64,000 nucleotides of DNA from Gordonibacter pamelaeae (GCF_042665095.1 NZ_JBHTBV010000001.1), one strand, 5' to 3'. Positions 8,668-17,141 are shown, counted from the first letter of the stretch. Notes: a model not told the origin generated them from the letters alone. Numbers and translations: made by a program.

Positions 8668-9732
8668 TCACGATGCGACAAGCGATCGGAAGAGCTCCCC
8701 GCGAGCGCGGGTGCTCCACCCCCGCTTGCTCCTGATGCGCGCGCCCAGCGCACGGGCGACCTGATGAGCGAGGCGGTCGAGCCCTCGGCCGTCCATGACC
8801 TGATCGCGCGTTGCGGTTATCGTCGTCACGCTCAAGGACGTCAGGTCGTTTCGCCTTCGCGCGTCGTTCGCTATCCTGCTCGGACCCGTGTGCTCCAGGT
8901 CGCTGTCGTACTCGAGCGCGACGCGGGCTTCGGGCCAGTAGAGGTCGCAGAGGTAGTACCGCCTCTCCATCGCGTTCGGTCCGCTTTGCAGGGCGTCTAT
9001 GCGATGGTTGAGGATCGGCCGCGGGAGTCCGTAGCCGCCGAGCCGAAGGGGGAGACCCAGGATCAAGGCCAGTGCCGTCTCCATGGGGGAGCCGGAGGAT
9101 GCGGCTACGAGGCATGCCGCCTTGCGAGCATCCGCCAGGCCTCTCATGCCGGCGCATCTTCCCAGATATGCTTCGAGGGCGCGGGGCGTGGTCGGGGGAA
9201 GGACGCGCTCATATCCCGCCGAACCGTTCGGTTGCAGCGTGTAGAGCGAGCACAGCTCGGTTCCCAGCTTCACGAGGCTCACGAATGGCAGCGAGGCTGC
9301 CATCTGTGCGAAGCACAACTCGGGCGAGCCGAGCAGCAGATCGTCGCCGACACGTACGAAAGAGCCGCAAGACAAAGGGGCCGACCGCACATGGCACCGT
9401 GTGGACTTAAGGGAGTTTACAGCATTCTTGTGGGGAACGAGCAAGTGCAGCGGCTCCGATGCGAATGCGAGCACCCCTTCCCTCAACCTCCGGACCTCCC
9501 CGGCAAAGGGCTTGCAGGCGCGAGGTGCTTCTGCTCGCGATCCTGCGAAGGCGCCCGCCTCGGCGCAGGCGATATCCAGGCGGTCCATCGCCAGCGCAGT
9601 TGCAAAGCGCTCGACGTCTGCCGCTCCAGCCGGCCGGTGCCAAGGGGCGATCGACGGCCCGCCGAGCAGGGCGTCGAACCGTCCCGATTTCCAGCATTCT
9701 GCTGCTGTGCTATGCGATAAGAAGATTGCCAT
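8668..9732 (-). CDS. DUF559-like endonuclease-domain protein
   Basis: A 354-residue protein. The C-terminal third resembles the DUF559/Vsr-type PD-(D/E)XK nuclease fold: Glu in SPMETALAL, Asp in YLCDLYWPEA, and the pair in VALEYDSDLEH, followed by an Arg-rich helix (DARRRNDL). The N-terminal part has no domain I can name with certainty, but its layout resembles AbiEi-like or type IV toxin-antitoxin-associated proteins common in Actinobacteria. AGGA lies about 8 bases before the start. It stands alone, converging on the LysR gene, with an AT-rich upstream region. This suggests an accessory gene; the role is unproven. Confidence 0.6.
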   Translation of the reverse strand: MAIFLSHSTAAECWKSGRFDALLGGPSIAPWHRPAGAADVERFATALAMDRLDIACAEAGAFAGSRAEAPRACKPFAGEVRRLREGVLAFASEPLHLLVPHKNAVNSLKSTRCHVRSAPLSCGSFVRVGDDLLLGSPELCFAQMAASLPFVSLVKLGTELCSLYTLQPNGSAGYERVLPPTTPRALEAYLGRCAGMRGLADARKAACLVAASSGSPMETALALILGLPLRLGGYGLPRPILNHRIDALQSGPNAMERRYYLCDLYWPEARVALEYDSDLEHTGPSRIANDARRRNDLTSLSVTTITATRDQVMDGRGLDRLAHQVARALGARIRSKRGWSTRARGELFRSLVAS

Positions 9733-10189
9733 GGCCGCATCCTAGCGCGCTTGAGCCAGCGATATCTTCGCGTTGCCCTATTGTTGAGAGGACGTAACGA
9801 GGCGCAGGTGGTGCGGCCTCCGATTCCTGTGCTTTATAAACATAAGTTGAAGAGTAATGGACAAAAAGAGGCACTAATCTATAGATTTCTGCTGAACTTG
9901 GCAATTCCGAAAAAAGTAAATTTTGATACTGCCTGGTCATACGGCTATCGAACAAATTATCCTCAGAAAATAATAAAGATTAGTCGGTGTTTTTGCCCAA
10001 GGCTGCAGCGCCGCAAGGCGTGCAGGTGCCGATGGCTGCGGGTCGCCGGCATAGGCCGCAGGTGCAAGCCGATCTCGTGGAGGGGGAGGCGGCGGGCAGA
10101 CGGGCACGGGCGCGGTGTGCTATGCTGCTGGGAGCAAACAGGTGCCTCGCCGCGCAGGCGGGCGGGGCTGCGAGAGGCAAGGAGCTAGC
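9733..10189. other. Intergenic region with an AT-rich core (about 9815-9995)
   Basis: This 457-base gap lies between the divergent nuclease-like gene and the DUF1292 gene. The core is strikingly AT-rich for this genome, with tracts such as GGACAAAAAGAGGCAC and GAAAATAATAAAG. The short frames crossing it have no ribosome binding site and no recognisable product. It probably holds the promoter of the minus-strand gene and may be a remnant of acquired DNA. The part after 10000 is GC-rich leader of the next gene. Confidence 0.45.
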
Positions 10190-10513
10190 ATGCGCCAAGG
10201 GAGCGCCCCGAATTTCTGCCCGCCGGTTGAGGAGGGCGTGACGCTCGAGTTCGTCGACGAGAGAGGTGATGCCGTAACGTTGGAGTTCCTCGGGCTCGTG
10301 CTGCACGGCGAGCGCCGCTACGGGTTCTTCTTCCCCGTGTCGGAGGACGAGCCGGCCGGCTCGTCGGGCGAGGTCGTGCTGCTGGAGGTGACGGAGCTGG
10401 ACGAGGACGGCCAGCCCTCGGCTTTCGAGCTGGTGGAGGACGAGGGAGTGGCATCCGAGGTATACGCCGACTTTCGCCAGGCTACCAAGGACCTCTACGA
10501 TTTCGCGGACTGA
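10190..10513 (+). CDS. DUF1292 family protein
   Basis: A 107-residue acidic protein of the DUF1292 (YrzB-like) type, with the pattern VTLEFVDERGDAVTLEFLG, then GFFFPVS, VVLLEV and FELVEDE. The family is small, cytoplasmic and of unknown function. AAGGAG lies 5 bases upstream of the ATG at 10190; the longer frame from 10115 has no such site. The gene stands alone and is followed by a short hairpin at 10530-10545. Confidence 0.78.
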   Translation: MRQGSAPNFCPPVEEGVTLEFVDERGDAVTLEFLGLVLHGERRYGFFFPVSEDEPAGSSGEVVLLEVTELDEDGQPSAFELVEDEGVASEVYADFRQATKDLYDFAD

Positions 10514-10529
10514 CCGCGCGGGCTTCCCG

Positions 10530-10545
10530 GCGCCCTTTCGGGCGC
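10530..10545 (+). terminator. Short GC hairpin after the DUF1292 gene
   Basis: A 6-bp stem GCGCCC/GGGCGC with a TTTC loop, 16 bases after the stop codon. Further GC-rich inverted sequence follows to about 10590. There is no T-run, so it is a weak terminator candidate. Confidence 0.4.
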
Positions 10546-10618
10546 GATGCGGCCTGCGCGGCACCTTCGGGCGCGGGCCGCAGGCGTTTCGGGGCTGGCC
10601 GAACCTGCTCGCCGGACG

Positions 10619-10843
10619 TCAGCGCCCGAACGGGTCCCAACCGCCCTCCGGCTTCACCAGCTCGGACTGGGCGATGGCTGCAAGGTACATGACCTCGTGG
10701 TTTATGGCCTTCTCAAGGCGGCAGACCTCCTCCTCGGTCTCGGCCATGGCGAATATGTGGGCAGTTGCGGCCTTGATCGCCTCCATCTGCCGTTCGTACT
10801 CTGCGTGCTCCATCGTTGTCCCCGTATCTCGGCGTCCGGTCAT
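10619..10843 (-). CDS. Small hypothetical protein
   Basis: A 74-codon frame, or 64 residues from the second Met at 10813, which has GGGGA 6 bases upstream. The sequence is mostly helical and acidic (EYERQMEAIKAATAHIFAMAETEEEV, here described in parts) and ends in GGWDPFGR. I do not recognise a family. It is divergent from the XRE gene at 10952, and the palindrome at 10901-10916 lies in the shared promoter region. It may therefore be controlled by that regulator, which is inference from position only. Confidence 0.5.
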   Translation of the reverse strand: MTGRRDTGTTMEHAEYERQMEAIKAATAHIFAMAETEEEVCRLEKAINHEVMYLAAIAQSELVKPEGGWDPFGR

Positions 10844-10900
10844 GACACTTACGCCAGTGCTTATATATAAGCGTGTGACCAGTTGTTTTATCCGTGTGCT

Positions 10901-10916
10901 GTAAACTATAGTTTAC
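10901..10916. promoter_or_regulatory. Perfect 16-bp palindrome, probable operator of the XRE regulator
   Basis: GTAAACTATAGTTTAC is an exact palindrome 36 bases upstream of the XRE start codon, in the gap shared with the divergent small gene. An AT-rich dyad next to an XRE gene is the usual form of an autoregulatory operator. It also overlaps any -10 element. Confidence 0.6.
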
Positions 10917-10951
10917 GACATTTCTCCGGCCCGATACTAGCCTTTTCGAGC

Positions 10952-11173
10952 ATGGGGAATATTACACTGAAAGCCCAACTCGGTGCCAATATTGCGGAAC
11001 TGCGAACGAGGGCCGGACTGTCCAAGACTACGTTCGCGCTCATGATCGGGGTGAGCAGGCTCTACCTGGGCAACATAGAGAGCGGCGCCGCAAACCCCAC
11101 GGTTGACGTGCTGGAACGCATCGCCGACGGCCTGGGTACGAGCGTGAGCGCGCTGTTCGGCGACGAAGGCTGA
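10952..11173 (+). CDS. XRE-family helix-turn-helix regulator
   Basis: A 73-residue single-domain regulator: LGANIAELRTRAGLSKTTFA, then GVSRLYLGNIESGAANPTVD and LERIADGLGTSVSALF. This is the complete five-helix XRE fold and nothing else. The start at 10952 (MGNITLKAQ) begins just before the domain; the TTG at 10883 is less likely. No clear ribosome binding site is seen. It probably binds the palindrome at 10901-10916. Confidence 0.8.
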   Translation: MGNITLKAQLGANIAELRTRAGLSKTTFALMIGVSRLYLGNIESGAANPTVDVLERIADGLGTSVSALFGDEG

Positions 11174-11263
11174 AAGCGGGGCTCCGAGCGACGGGAGGCT
11201 CACGAGGGCCGACCGGTGCCAAGCGGGCCTTGCGGCCCGCCCTTCCCGTTCGCGCCGAGGGGG

Positions 11264-11674
11264 CTAGAAAACCAGCGGCTTCCACTCGTCGTGGTTGCAG
11301 ATCCAGGCCTGCGGGTCTTCCACCGAGAAGTACACGAGCGTGGGGTCGTGGGGCCCGTCGTAGTGCTCGCCCAGGCCGGTGAGGTGGTCGTAGCCCGCCT
11401 GGCGAATGTCATCGCCCACGCGGTCGTCAAGCCCTGCGATGCCGCGCAGGATGAGCCAGCCGTGGCCGGGCCACCACGACGTGGCCTCGAAGCGCTGGTT
11501 GGCCAGCAGCTCCTCCCACACGTCCTTGGTGGTGGCCGTGCAGAACCACAGCTTGCCGTCCTGCTCGGCGGCGAAGCTGAACGGGCGCACGTGCGGCTGG
11601 TCGTCCACGCTCGTGGCGAGGTACCACGCGGGCACGCTGGTGAGGTACTGGAGGACGGTCTCGTTTCCGGTCAT
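11264..11674 (-). CDS. Pyridoxamine 5'-phosphate oxidase-like flavin-binding protein
   Basis: A 136-residue protein of the PNPOx-like split-barrel type. The start VLQYLTSVPAWYLATSV, then PHVRPFSFAAEQDGKLWFCT, is typical of small FMN- or F420-binding relatives. It is shorter than true PdxH, so a general flavin reductase role is more likely than pyridoxal phosphate synthesis. AAGGAG lies upstream of the ATG at 11674, while the open frame extends to 11800 without one. It is followed by the riboflavin transporter operon on the same strand, although the two are not contiguous in the sense of an operon. Confidence 0.8.
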   Translation of the reverse strand: MTGNETVLQYLTSVPAWYLATSVDDQPHVRPFSFAAEQDGKLWFCTATTKDVWEELLANQRFEATSWWPGHGWLILRGIAGLDDRVGDDIRQAGYDHLTGLGEHYDGPHDPTLVYFSVEDPQAWICNHDEWKPLVF

Positions 11675-11810
11675 GGAGTGCTCCTTCTTGGTCGTTGTCC
11701 TTCGGGCGCCGGGCGTGGTTGCCTGGCGCGGTCTTCGTTGTCGGGGCGGTCGCCCGCCCGGTCGGCTGCCGGCGGCCGGGGGAGGGGCCGAGCAGCGCAA
11801 GCGGCGGCGG

Positions 11811-12608
11811 TCAGAGCAGCGCGTCGGCCAGGCCCACGCACACGGCCAGCACCGCCAGCACCCCGGCGGCCACGCCGTCGCGGGCGGAGAGCTTCAGCGG
11901 GTGCAGGCGGGTCCGGCCCTCGCCGCCGTGGTAGCAGCGGGCGTCCATGGCGGCCGAGAGCGTTTCCGCATGGCGGAACGCGCTGGTGAAAAGCGGTATC
12001 AGAAGCGAAGACAGCATGCGCATGCCGCGCACGGGACTGCCGTCCAGCCCGGCGCCGCGGCTGATCTGGGCGTGGTAGACGGTCACGAGCTCGGTGGCGA
12101 ACTGCGGCAGGAACCGCAGGGCGATGCCCATGATCATGCCCAGCTCGTGTGCGGGAAGCCCGAAGCGGGCGAAGGGCGACAGCAGCTTCTCCAGCGCCTC
12201 GGTGAGGTCGAGCGTGGGGGTGGTCATGGTGATGAGGCTCATGCCCAGCAGGATGAGCACGAGGCGTGCGGCGATGAACAGGCATGCGCCCACGCCGCCT
12301 GCGGTGATGCGGATGAACGCCCACTCCACGAGCACGGCGCCCTCCTGGTTCACGAACAGGTTCAGGAGCGAGGCCACCACCACGATGAACAGCAGCGGCG
12401 CGAGCGACCGCGCCGCATAGCCGAGTGGGATGCGCGAGGCCAGGTAGAACGCCGCCACGAACACGGCCACCGCCCCGAGCGCGGCCACGTTGCGGGCGCA
12501 GAGCGCGACGACGATGAAGGCACAGCCCAAGAGCAGCTTTGCGCGCGGGTCCAGGCGGTGCAGAGGGCTCTCGCCGGGGTAGTAGCTGCCGAAGGAGAAG
12601 GCGTTCAT
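11811..12608 (-). CDS. ecfT: ECF transporter T component of the riboflavin system
   Basis: A 265-residue integral membrane protein, the energy-coupling scaffold of an ECF vitamin transporter. It has SPLHRLDPRAKLLL at the N-terminus, several membrane helices, and the coupling-helix motifs typical of EcfT (ARG-like AQISRGAGLD and a second at SAAMDARCYHG). Its start codon overlaps the stop of the fused ATPase gene in ATGA (12605-12608), implying translational coupling. It is the last gene of the RibU-EcfAA'-EcfT unit. Confidence 0.9.
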   Translation of the reverse strand: MNAFSFGSYYPGESPLHRLDPRAKLLLGCAFIVVALCARNVAALGAVAVFVAAFYLASRIPLGYAARSLAPLLFIVVVASLLNLFVNQEGAVLVEWAFIRITAGGVGACLFIAARLVLILLGMSLITMTTPTLDLTEALEKLLSPFARFGLPAHELGMIMGIALRFLPQFATELVTVYHAQISRGAGLDGSPVRGMRMLSSLLIPLFTSAFRHAETLSAAMDARCYHGGEGRTRLHPLKLSARDGVAAGVLAVLAVCVGLADALL

Positions 12609-14512
12609 CGTGTGCCGCCCGCTCCGCCAAAGCGCGCCGGCGCCGTTCCGCCCGCCAGCCCGGTCAGCGTGGCGGCCAGCGATGCACTGTCGAACAGGAC
12701 GCCCGCGGGCAGGGGCAGGCCCCGCTCGCGCAGGGCGTTCGCCACGCGCTGGGCGGCGGGTACGCCGAGGCCGATGCCGTTCAGCTCGCCGGCGCGCAGG
12801 AACACGTCGCCGGGGGTGCCCACCTCGAACGTGCGGCCCTCGTTCAACACGAGCACGCGGTCGCAGAGAGCGGCCAGGTTGTCCATGCTGTGCGAGATCA
12901 TGACCACGGTGCGGCCCTGGGCATGCAGTCCGGCGATGAGCGTCAGGAAATCGCGTCGCGCCGCCGGGTCCAGGCCGGCCACGGGCTCGTCGAGCACGAG
13001 GATGCGGGGGCGCATGGCCAGCACGCCCGCGAACGCCACGCGGCGCTGCTGGCCGCCCGACAGCTCGAAGGGGCTTGCGTTCCCTATCTCGTCGAAGTCC
13101 AGGCCCACGAGCGCGAGCGACTCGCGCACGCGGGCATCTACCTCCTCGTCGGAGAGCTTCAGGTTGCGCGGGCCGAACGCCACGTCGTGGTAGACGGTGT
13201 CGGCGAACAGCTGGTGCTCGGGGTACTGGAACACCACGCCCACGTCGGCGCGCACGCGGGCAGCCTGCGCCTTGTCTGCCACGTCGCGGCCCTCCACCAG
13301 GACGCGCCCGCACGTGGGATGCAGGATGCCGTTCATGTGCTGGATGAGCGTGGACTTGCCGGAGCCCGTGTGCCCGGCGATGCCGAAGAACTCGCCGGGC
13401 GCGATGGCGAAGCTCACGTCGCGCAGCGCCCACACGGCGTCGGGGTCGTTGCCCCAGTCCGGGTGCGGCCCCTCGGCGCCCTCTCGCTTGCCGGCGCGCT
13501 TGCGCTTGCCCTTGGCGGGGTTGTAGGTGAAGGAGACGTTCTCGAACGCGATGGCGGCGTTCTCGTCCGCGCCTGCGCCGCCTTCGCCGGAGCATGGCGG
13601 GCGTCCTTCCCTGCCGTCTTGCGGGGCGGCCTGCGGATGCGCTGCCGCGCCCTCCGGCTCCGCCGAAGCCCCCGCCGGTCCTTCCGCTTGGCGACCCTCG
13701 CCCAGCACGGCGGCGATGGCATCCACGAGCGGGGCCTCCTCCACGCACACCGGCACGTCCACGTCCGCTTCCCGCAGCTTGAGCGACAGGTCGCAGGCGA
13801 AGGGGACCTCCAGGTTCAAGCCGGCCAGCACGTCGGTGCGCACGAGCACGTCGCGCGGCGCGCCGTTGCACGCCACCTTGCCGCGGTCGAGCACCACCAC
13901 GCGGTCGGCCGCGGCGGCCTCTTCCATGAAGTGGGTGATCATGACCACGGTCATGCCGCGCCCGTTCAGCTCGCGGCACACGCGCATGAGGCCCTTGCGC
14001 CCCCGCGGGTCGAGCATGGCCGACGCCTCGTCCAGTATGAGGATCTTCGGCTCCATGCCGAGCACGCCGGCGATGGCCACGCGCTGCTTCTGGCCGCCGG
14101 ACAGGGCGTTCGTCTCGTGCTTCTCGAAGCCCACGAGGCCCACCTGTTTGAGCGCGTCGCGCACGCGCCGGGCCAGCTCGGGCGTCTCCACGCCCAGGTT
14201 CTCGGGGCCGAACGCCACGTCGTCCTCCACGAGCGAGGCCACCAGCTGGTCGTCGGGGTTCTGGAACACCATGCCCGCCGTGGAGCGTATCCGGTAGACG
14301 TCGCGCGGCTCGGCCGTGTCGTAGCCGTCGACGGTCACGGTGCCCCGGTCGGGCAGCAGAAGCGCGTTCAGGTGCTTCGCCAGGGTGCTCTTGCCGCTGC
14401 CGTTGCCGCCCAAGATGCAGACGAACTCGCCGGGGGCCACGTGCAGGTCGACCCCGGCCAGCGCCAAGCGCTCGCCGTCGTAGGTGAACTCGATGTCGGT
14501 GCAGTGAATCAT
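12605..14512 (-). CDS. ecfA: Fused twin ATPase of ECF transporter (EcfA-EcfA')
   Basis: One 635-residue chain carries two ABC ATPase domains. Domain 1 has Walker A GGNGSGKST, signature LSGGQKQR and Walker B ILILDEASAMLD. Domain 2, from about residue 335, has GHTGSGKST, LSGGQQRR and ILVLDEPVAGLD. A low-complexity linker of about 70 residues rich in Ala, Gly, Glu and Pro joins them. In most ECF systems these are two proteins. Note DEAS in domain 1 against DEPV in domain 2. The start at 14512 follows TTAGGAAG. It powers the adjacent EcfT/RibU. Confidence 0.93.
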   Translation of the reverse strand: MIHCTDIEFTYDGERLALAGVDLHVAPGEFVCILGGNGSGKSTLAKHLNALLLPDRGTVTVDGYDTAEPRDVYRIRSTAGMVFQNPDDQLVASLVEDDVAFGPENLGVETPELARRVRDALKQVGLVGFEKHETNALSGGQKQRVAIAGVLGMEPKILILDEASAMLDPRGRKGLMRVCRELNGRGMTVVMITHFMEEAAAADRVVVLDRGKVACNGAPRDVLVRTDVLAGLNLEVPFACDLSLKLREADVDVPVCVEEAPLVDAIAAVLGEGRQAEGPAGASAEPEGAAAHPQAAPQDGREGRPPCSGEGGAGADENAAIAFENVSFTYNPAKGKRKRAGKREGAEGPHPDWGNDPDAVWALRDVSFAIAPGEFFGIAGHTGSGKSTLIQHMNGILHPTCGRVLVEGRDVADKAQAARVRADVGVVFQYPEHQLFADTVYHDVAFGPRNLKLSDEEVDARVRESLALVGLDFDEIGNASPFELSGGQQRRVAFAGVLAMRPRILVLDEPVAGLDPAARRDFLTLIAGLHAQGRTVVMISHSMDNLAALCDRVLVLNEGRTFEVGTPGDVFLRAGELNGIGLGVPAAQRVANALRERGLPLPAGVLFDSASLAATLTGLAGGTAPARFGGAGGTR

Positions 14513-14577
14513 ACGCTTCCTAACTGCAGTCCTGCGGGCCGGCTCGGCGCTGCGAGGGACTGGGTTGACGATGCGGC

Positions 14578-15174
14578 CTAATGTCCTTTGACCTGCGACT
14601 TCTTCGGCGTTATCAGGTTGGAGACGGCTTTGTACACGATGAGCGTGAGCACGGCGTTCACCGTCCCCTTCACCAGGTTGAACGGGACGATGGCGGGTAG
14701 CAGCATGGGCAGGATCACGTCCACGCTGCCGTACCAGAACAGCACGCCGATGGTCAGGTTCGCCGCGATGGCGCCCACCGTGGCCGCCAGCACGCTCACA
14801 ACCAGGCCGATCACGCCCTGCTTGAAGGTGCGCTTGCGGCGGTAGAGGGCGGCCGCCGGCCACACGAAGCACAGCGTGGCCACGATGTTCATGAGCGAGC
14901 CCACCCACTCGCCCAGGATGAGCCCGTGGATGACGGCCGCCACGGCGCCCACGGCGATGCCCGCGCCGGGCCCGAAGGCGAAGCCGCACACCATGGCCGG
15001 CATGAGCGAGGGGTCGTAGGTGAGGAACGTGACGCCGGGGATGAGCGGGATCTGGATGAACGACAGCAGCGCCGCGATGGCGCACATGAGGGCCATCGTC
15101 ACCAGCTGGCGGGTATCCCATTTGTTCGTGTTCGTGAATTCGAGGTTCTGCGCTCTCTGCGCCTTCTCGGTCAT
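14578..15174 (-). CDS. ribU: Riboflavin-specific ECF S component RibU
   Basis: A 198-residue membrane protein with about six helices that binds riboflavin and delivers it to the EcfT/EcfA module. Sequence LLSFIQIPLIPGVTFLTYD followed by SLMPAM and GFAFGPGAG matches the RibU pattern. The FMN riboswitch in its leader supports the substrate. The start at 15174 (MTEKAQRAQ) has AGAAGG upstream; the frame extends through the riboswitch without meaning. It is the first gene of the unit, 65 bases before the fused ATPase. Confidence 0.92.
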   Translation of the reverse strand: MTEKAQRAQNLEFTNTNKWDTRQLVTMALMCAIAALLSFIQIPLIPGVTFLTYDPSLMPAMVCGFAFGPGAGIAVGAVAAVIHGLILGEWVGSLMNIVATLCFVWPAAALYRRKRTFKQGVIGLVVSVLAATVGAIAANLTIGVLFWYGSVDVILPMLLPAIVPFNLVKGTVNAVLTLIVYKAVSNLITPKKSQVKGH

Positions 15175-15226
15175 GGTCGACCTTCTTTCCGCGGGGCTGT
15201 GCCTGGTCGGGTTCGCCTCCCGCCTC

Positions 15227-15275
15227 GCAGAGAAGAAGCAAGCCCGTATGAATTCCACTCCTGTCATACGGGCTT
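15227..15275 (-). terminator. Intrinsic terminator of the FMN riboswitch
   Basis: On the minus strand, a perfect 13-bp stem (15263-15275 with 15239-15251) is followed by a pyrimidine stretch read as CTTCTTCTCTG. It lies between the riboswitch aptamer and the ribU ribosome binding site. This is the position of the expression platform that would stop transcription when FMN is bound. Confidence 0.8.
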
Positions 15276-15336
15276 GTGATTCGCAGGGACGCGGCCGGCC
15301 TCCACGGCAAGCGGTCGCAGCCGATGCGATATCTGC

Positions 15337-15511
15337 CTCTTCCATCCGGACTTTAACCGTTGGTCCCGGAGTCTCACCGGTGTCAGCCTGCCCGGGCGCG
15401 CTCGGCGGTGGCCGGCGCACGCCGTCGCAGGGTCGCGGACTCTCGGCTTGGCGCGGCTTGCGCCAGCTGTCCGATTACCGCCAGTGAGGAATTTCACCTC
15501 GCCCTGAAACA
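15337..15511 (-). ncRNA. FMN riboswitch (RFN element)
   Basis: Read on the minus strand, the conserved RFN blocks occur in order: CAGGGCGAGGTGAAATTCC, CTGGCGGTAAT, AGTCCGCGAC, GACACCGGTGAGACTCCGG, and CCAACGGTTAAAGTCCGGATG. All are at near-consensus. It precedes ribU and a terminator hairpin, so it should switch off riboflavin uptake when FMN is plentiful. Confidence 0.96.
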
Positions 15512-15527
15512 GAATCCATCGCGGCCC

Positions 15528-15556
15528 ATTGTAGCGGCCTCGGCACCTCCGCGCAA
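15528..15556 (-). promoter_or_regulatory. Promoter of the ribU operon
   Basis: On the minus strand, TTGCGC (15556-15551) and TACAAT (15533-15528) are separated by 17 bases. Transcription would start about 10 bases before the riboswitch aptamer. Confidence 0.7.
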
Positions 15557-15653
15557 CCGGCGTGCCGAGAAAGACCGGACAGAAGCGGCGAAGTGGGTAG
15601 TAGCTGCGGGCGCACCGGCAGGAGGCCTCCAATTGTGTGCGTCGGCTACAGTT

Positions 15654-15684
15654 TTGCGGCCAGCCGCCCCCGTTCGGGTACAAT
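15654..15684 (+). promoter_or_regulatory. Promoter giving a nearly leaderless AGCS transcript
   Basis: TTGCGG (15654-15659) and TACAAT (15679-15684) are separated by 19 bases. The expected start of transcription falls at 15691-15693, only two to four bases before the ATG at 15695. No ribosome binding site is present. Confidence 0.5.
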
Positions 15685-15694
15685 ACCGCCTCGT

Positions 15695-17116
15695 ATGCTT
15701 GAAATCCTGAACAGCATCGATGCGTTCGTCTGGGGGCCGGCCATGATCGTGCTCCTTCTGGGCACGCATGTCTTCCTCACCTTCAAGACCGGCTTCATCC
15801 AGCGCAAGCTGCCGCAGGCCATCCGCATGTCGTTCCGCAAGGACCCCCAGGGCAAGGGCGACATCTCCAACTTCGGCGCGCTGGCCACGGCGCTGGCGGC
15901 CACCATCGGCACGGGCTCCATCGTGGGCGTGGCCACCGCCGTCCTGGCGGGCGGGCCGGGTGCGGTGTTCTGGATGTGGATCACCGGCGTGTTCGGCATC
16001 GCCACGAAGTACGTGGAGGTGTACGCCTCGGTGAAGTACCGCGTGCGCGACCATGCCGGCAACATGCTCGGCGGCGCCATGTACGTGTGGGAGCGCGCAT
16101 TCAAGAAGGAAGACGGCCGCACCCCCTGGTGGGCGAAGCTGGGCGCCGTGGCGTTCGCCGCGTTCGCCACCGTGGCCACCATCGGCACGGGGTCGGCCGT
16201 GCAGGCGTCCGCCATGACGGGCATCATCGCGTCGAGCGTGCCGGTGCCCACCTGGGCCATCGGCATTGGCATCGTCGTGCTGGTTTCGGTGGTGATCTTC
16301 GGCGGCGTGCGCACCATCTCGAACGTGTGCGAGAAGCTGGTGCCCGTCATGGCCGTGGCGTACGCGGGCGGCTGCCTGGTCATCCTGGCGCTCAACGCCC
16401 CGGTGGTGGGGGAGGCCGTGGCGCTCATCTTCCAGTGCGCGTTCACGGGCAAGGCGGCGTTCGGGGGCGCGGTGGGCAGCGGCATCATGATGGCTCTGCA
16501 GTTCGGCTGCGCGCGCGGGCTCTTCTCCAACGAGTCGGGCCTGGGGTCGGCGCCCATCATCGCGGCCGCCGCCAAGACGCGCAACCCGGCCGAGCAGGCG
16601 CTCATCGCCATGACCGGCACGTTCTGGTCCACCGTGGTCATCTGCGCGCTCACGGGCATCGTGCTCGTGTCCACCATGATAGCGAACCCCGGCATTCAGG
16701 CCGACATCCTGGCGAACCCCACGCTGTTCTCGGGCGCCGAGCTGGCCAGCGCCGCGTTCTCGAAGATCCCCTACATCGGCACGCCCATCCTGGTGCTGGG
16801 CATGGTGGCGTTCTCTTACTCCACGATCCTCGGGTGGTCGTACTACGGCAACCGCTGCGTCACGTACCTGTTCGGCAGGCGCGCCATCAGGCCGTACCAG
16901 GTGCTGTACGTGGCCGTGGCGTTTTTGGGCGCCATCGGCGTGGGCGATGTCATGTGGACGGTGTCCGACATCGGCAACGCGCTCATGGCCCTGCCGAACA
17001 TCGTGGCCATCCTGCTGCTGTCGGGCCTCGTGGCCCGCGGCACCCGCCACTACGTCTACGACGGCTGCCTCGACGAGGTGGACGAGGACCCTATCCCCGT
17101 CGTGGAGAGCAAGTAG
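15695..17116 (+). CDS. AGCS-family alanine/glycine:cation symporter, first copy
   Basis: A 473-residue membrane transporter of the alanine/glycine:cation symporter family. It imports small neutral amino acids with Na+ or H+. Family signatures include ATIGTGSIVGVATA near residue 70, GGAVGSGIMMALQFGCARGLFSNESGLGSAP (given here only by its core GLFSNESGLGSAP), and GWSYYGNRC near the C-terminus. The start at 15695 (MLEILNSID) is the first residue shared with the paralogue at 18100. There is no ribosome binding site, and the promoter suggests a leaderless mRNA. Confidence 0.92.
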   Translation: MLEILNSIDAFVWGPAMIVLLLGTHVFLTFKTGFIQRKLPQAIRMSFRKDPQGKGDISNFGALATALAATIGTGSIVGVATAVLAGGPGAVFWMWITGVFGIATKYVEVYASVKYRVRDHAGNMLGGAMYVWERAFKKEDGRTPWWAKLGAVAFAAFATVATIGTGSAVQASAMTGIIASSVPVPTWAIGIGIVVLVSVVIFGGVRTISNVCEKLVPVMAVAYAGGCLVILALNAPVVGEAVALIFQCAFTGKAAFGGAVGSGIMMALQFGCARGLFSNESGLGSAPIIAAAAKTRNPAEQALIAMTGTFWSTVVICALTGIVLVSTMIANPGIQADILANPTLFSGAELASAAFSKIPYIGTPILVLGMVAFSYSTILGWSYYGNRCVTYLFGRRAIRPYQVLYVAVAFLGAIGVGDVMWTVSDIGNALMALPNIVAILLLSGLVARGTRHYVYDGCLDEVDEDPIPVVESK

Positions 17117-17141
17117 CGGCACCCGCCCCGCGTGACGGCGT

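Noticed and set aside
9751..10188. 145-codon plus-strand frame across the AT-rich gap
   Set aside because: No ribosome binding site, mixed composition and no known domain; it ends in GC-rich shadow-type sequence.
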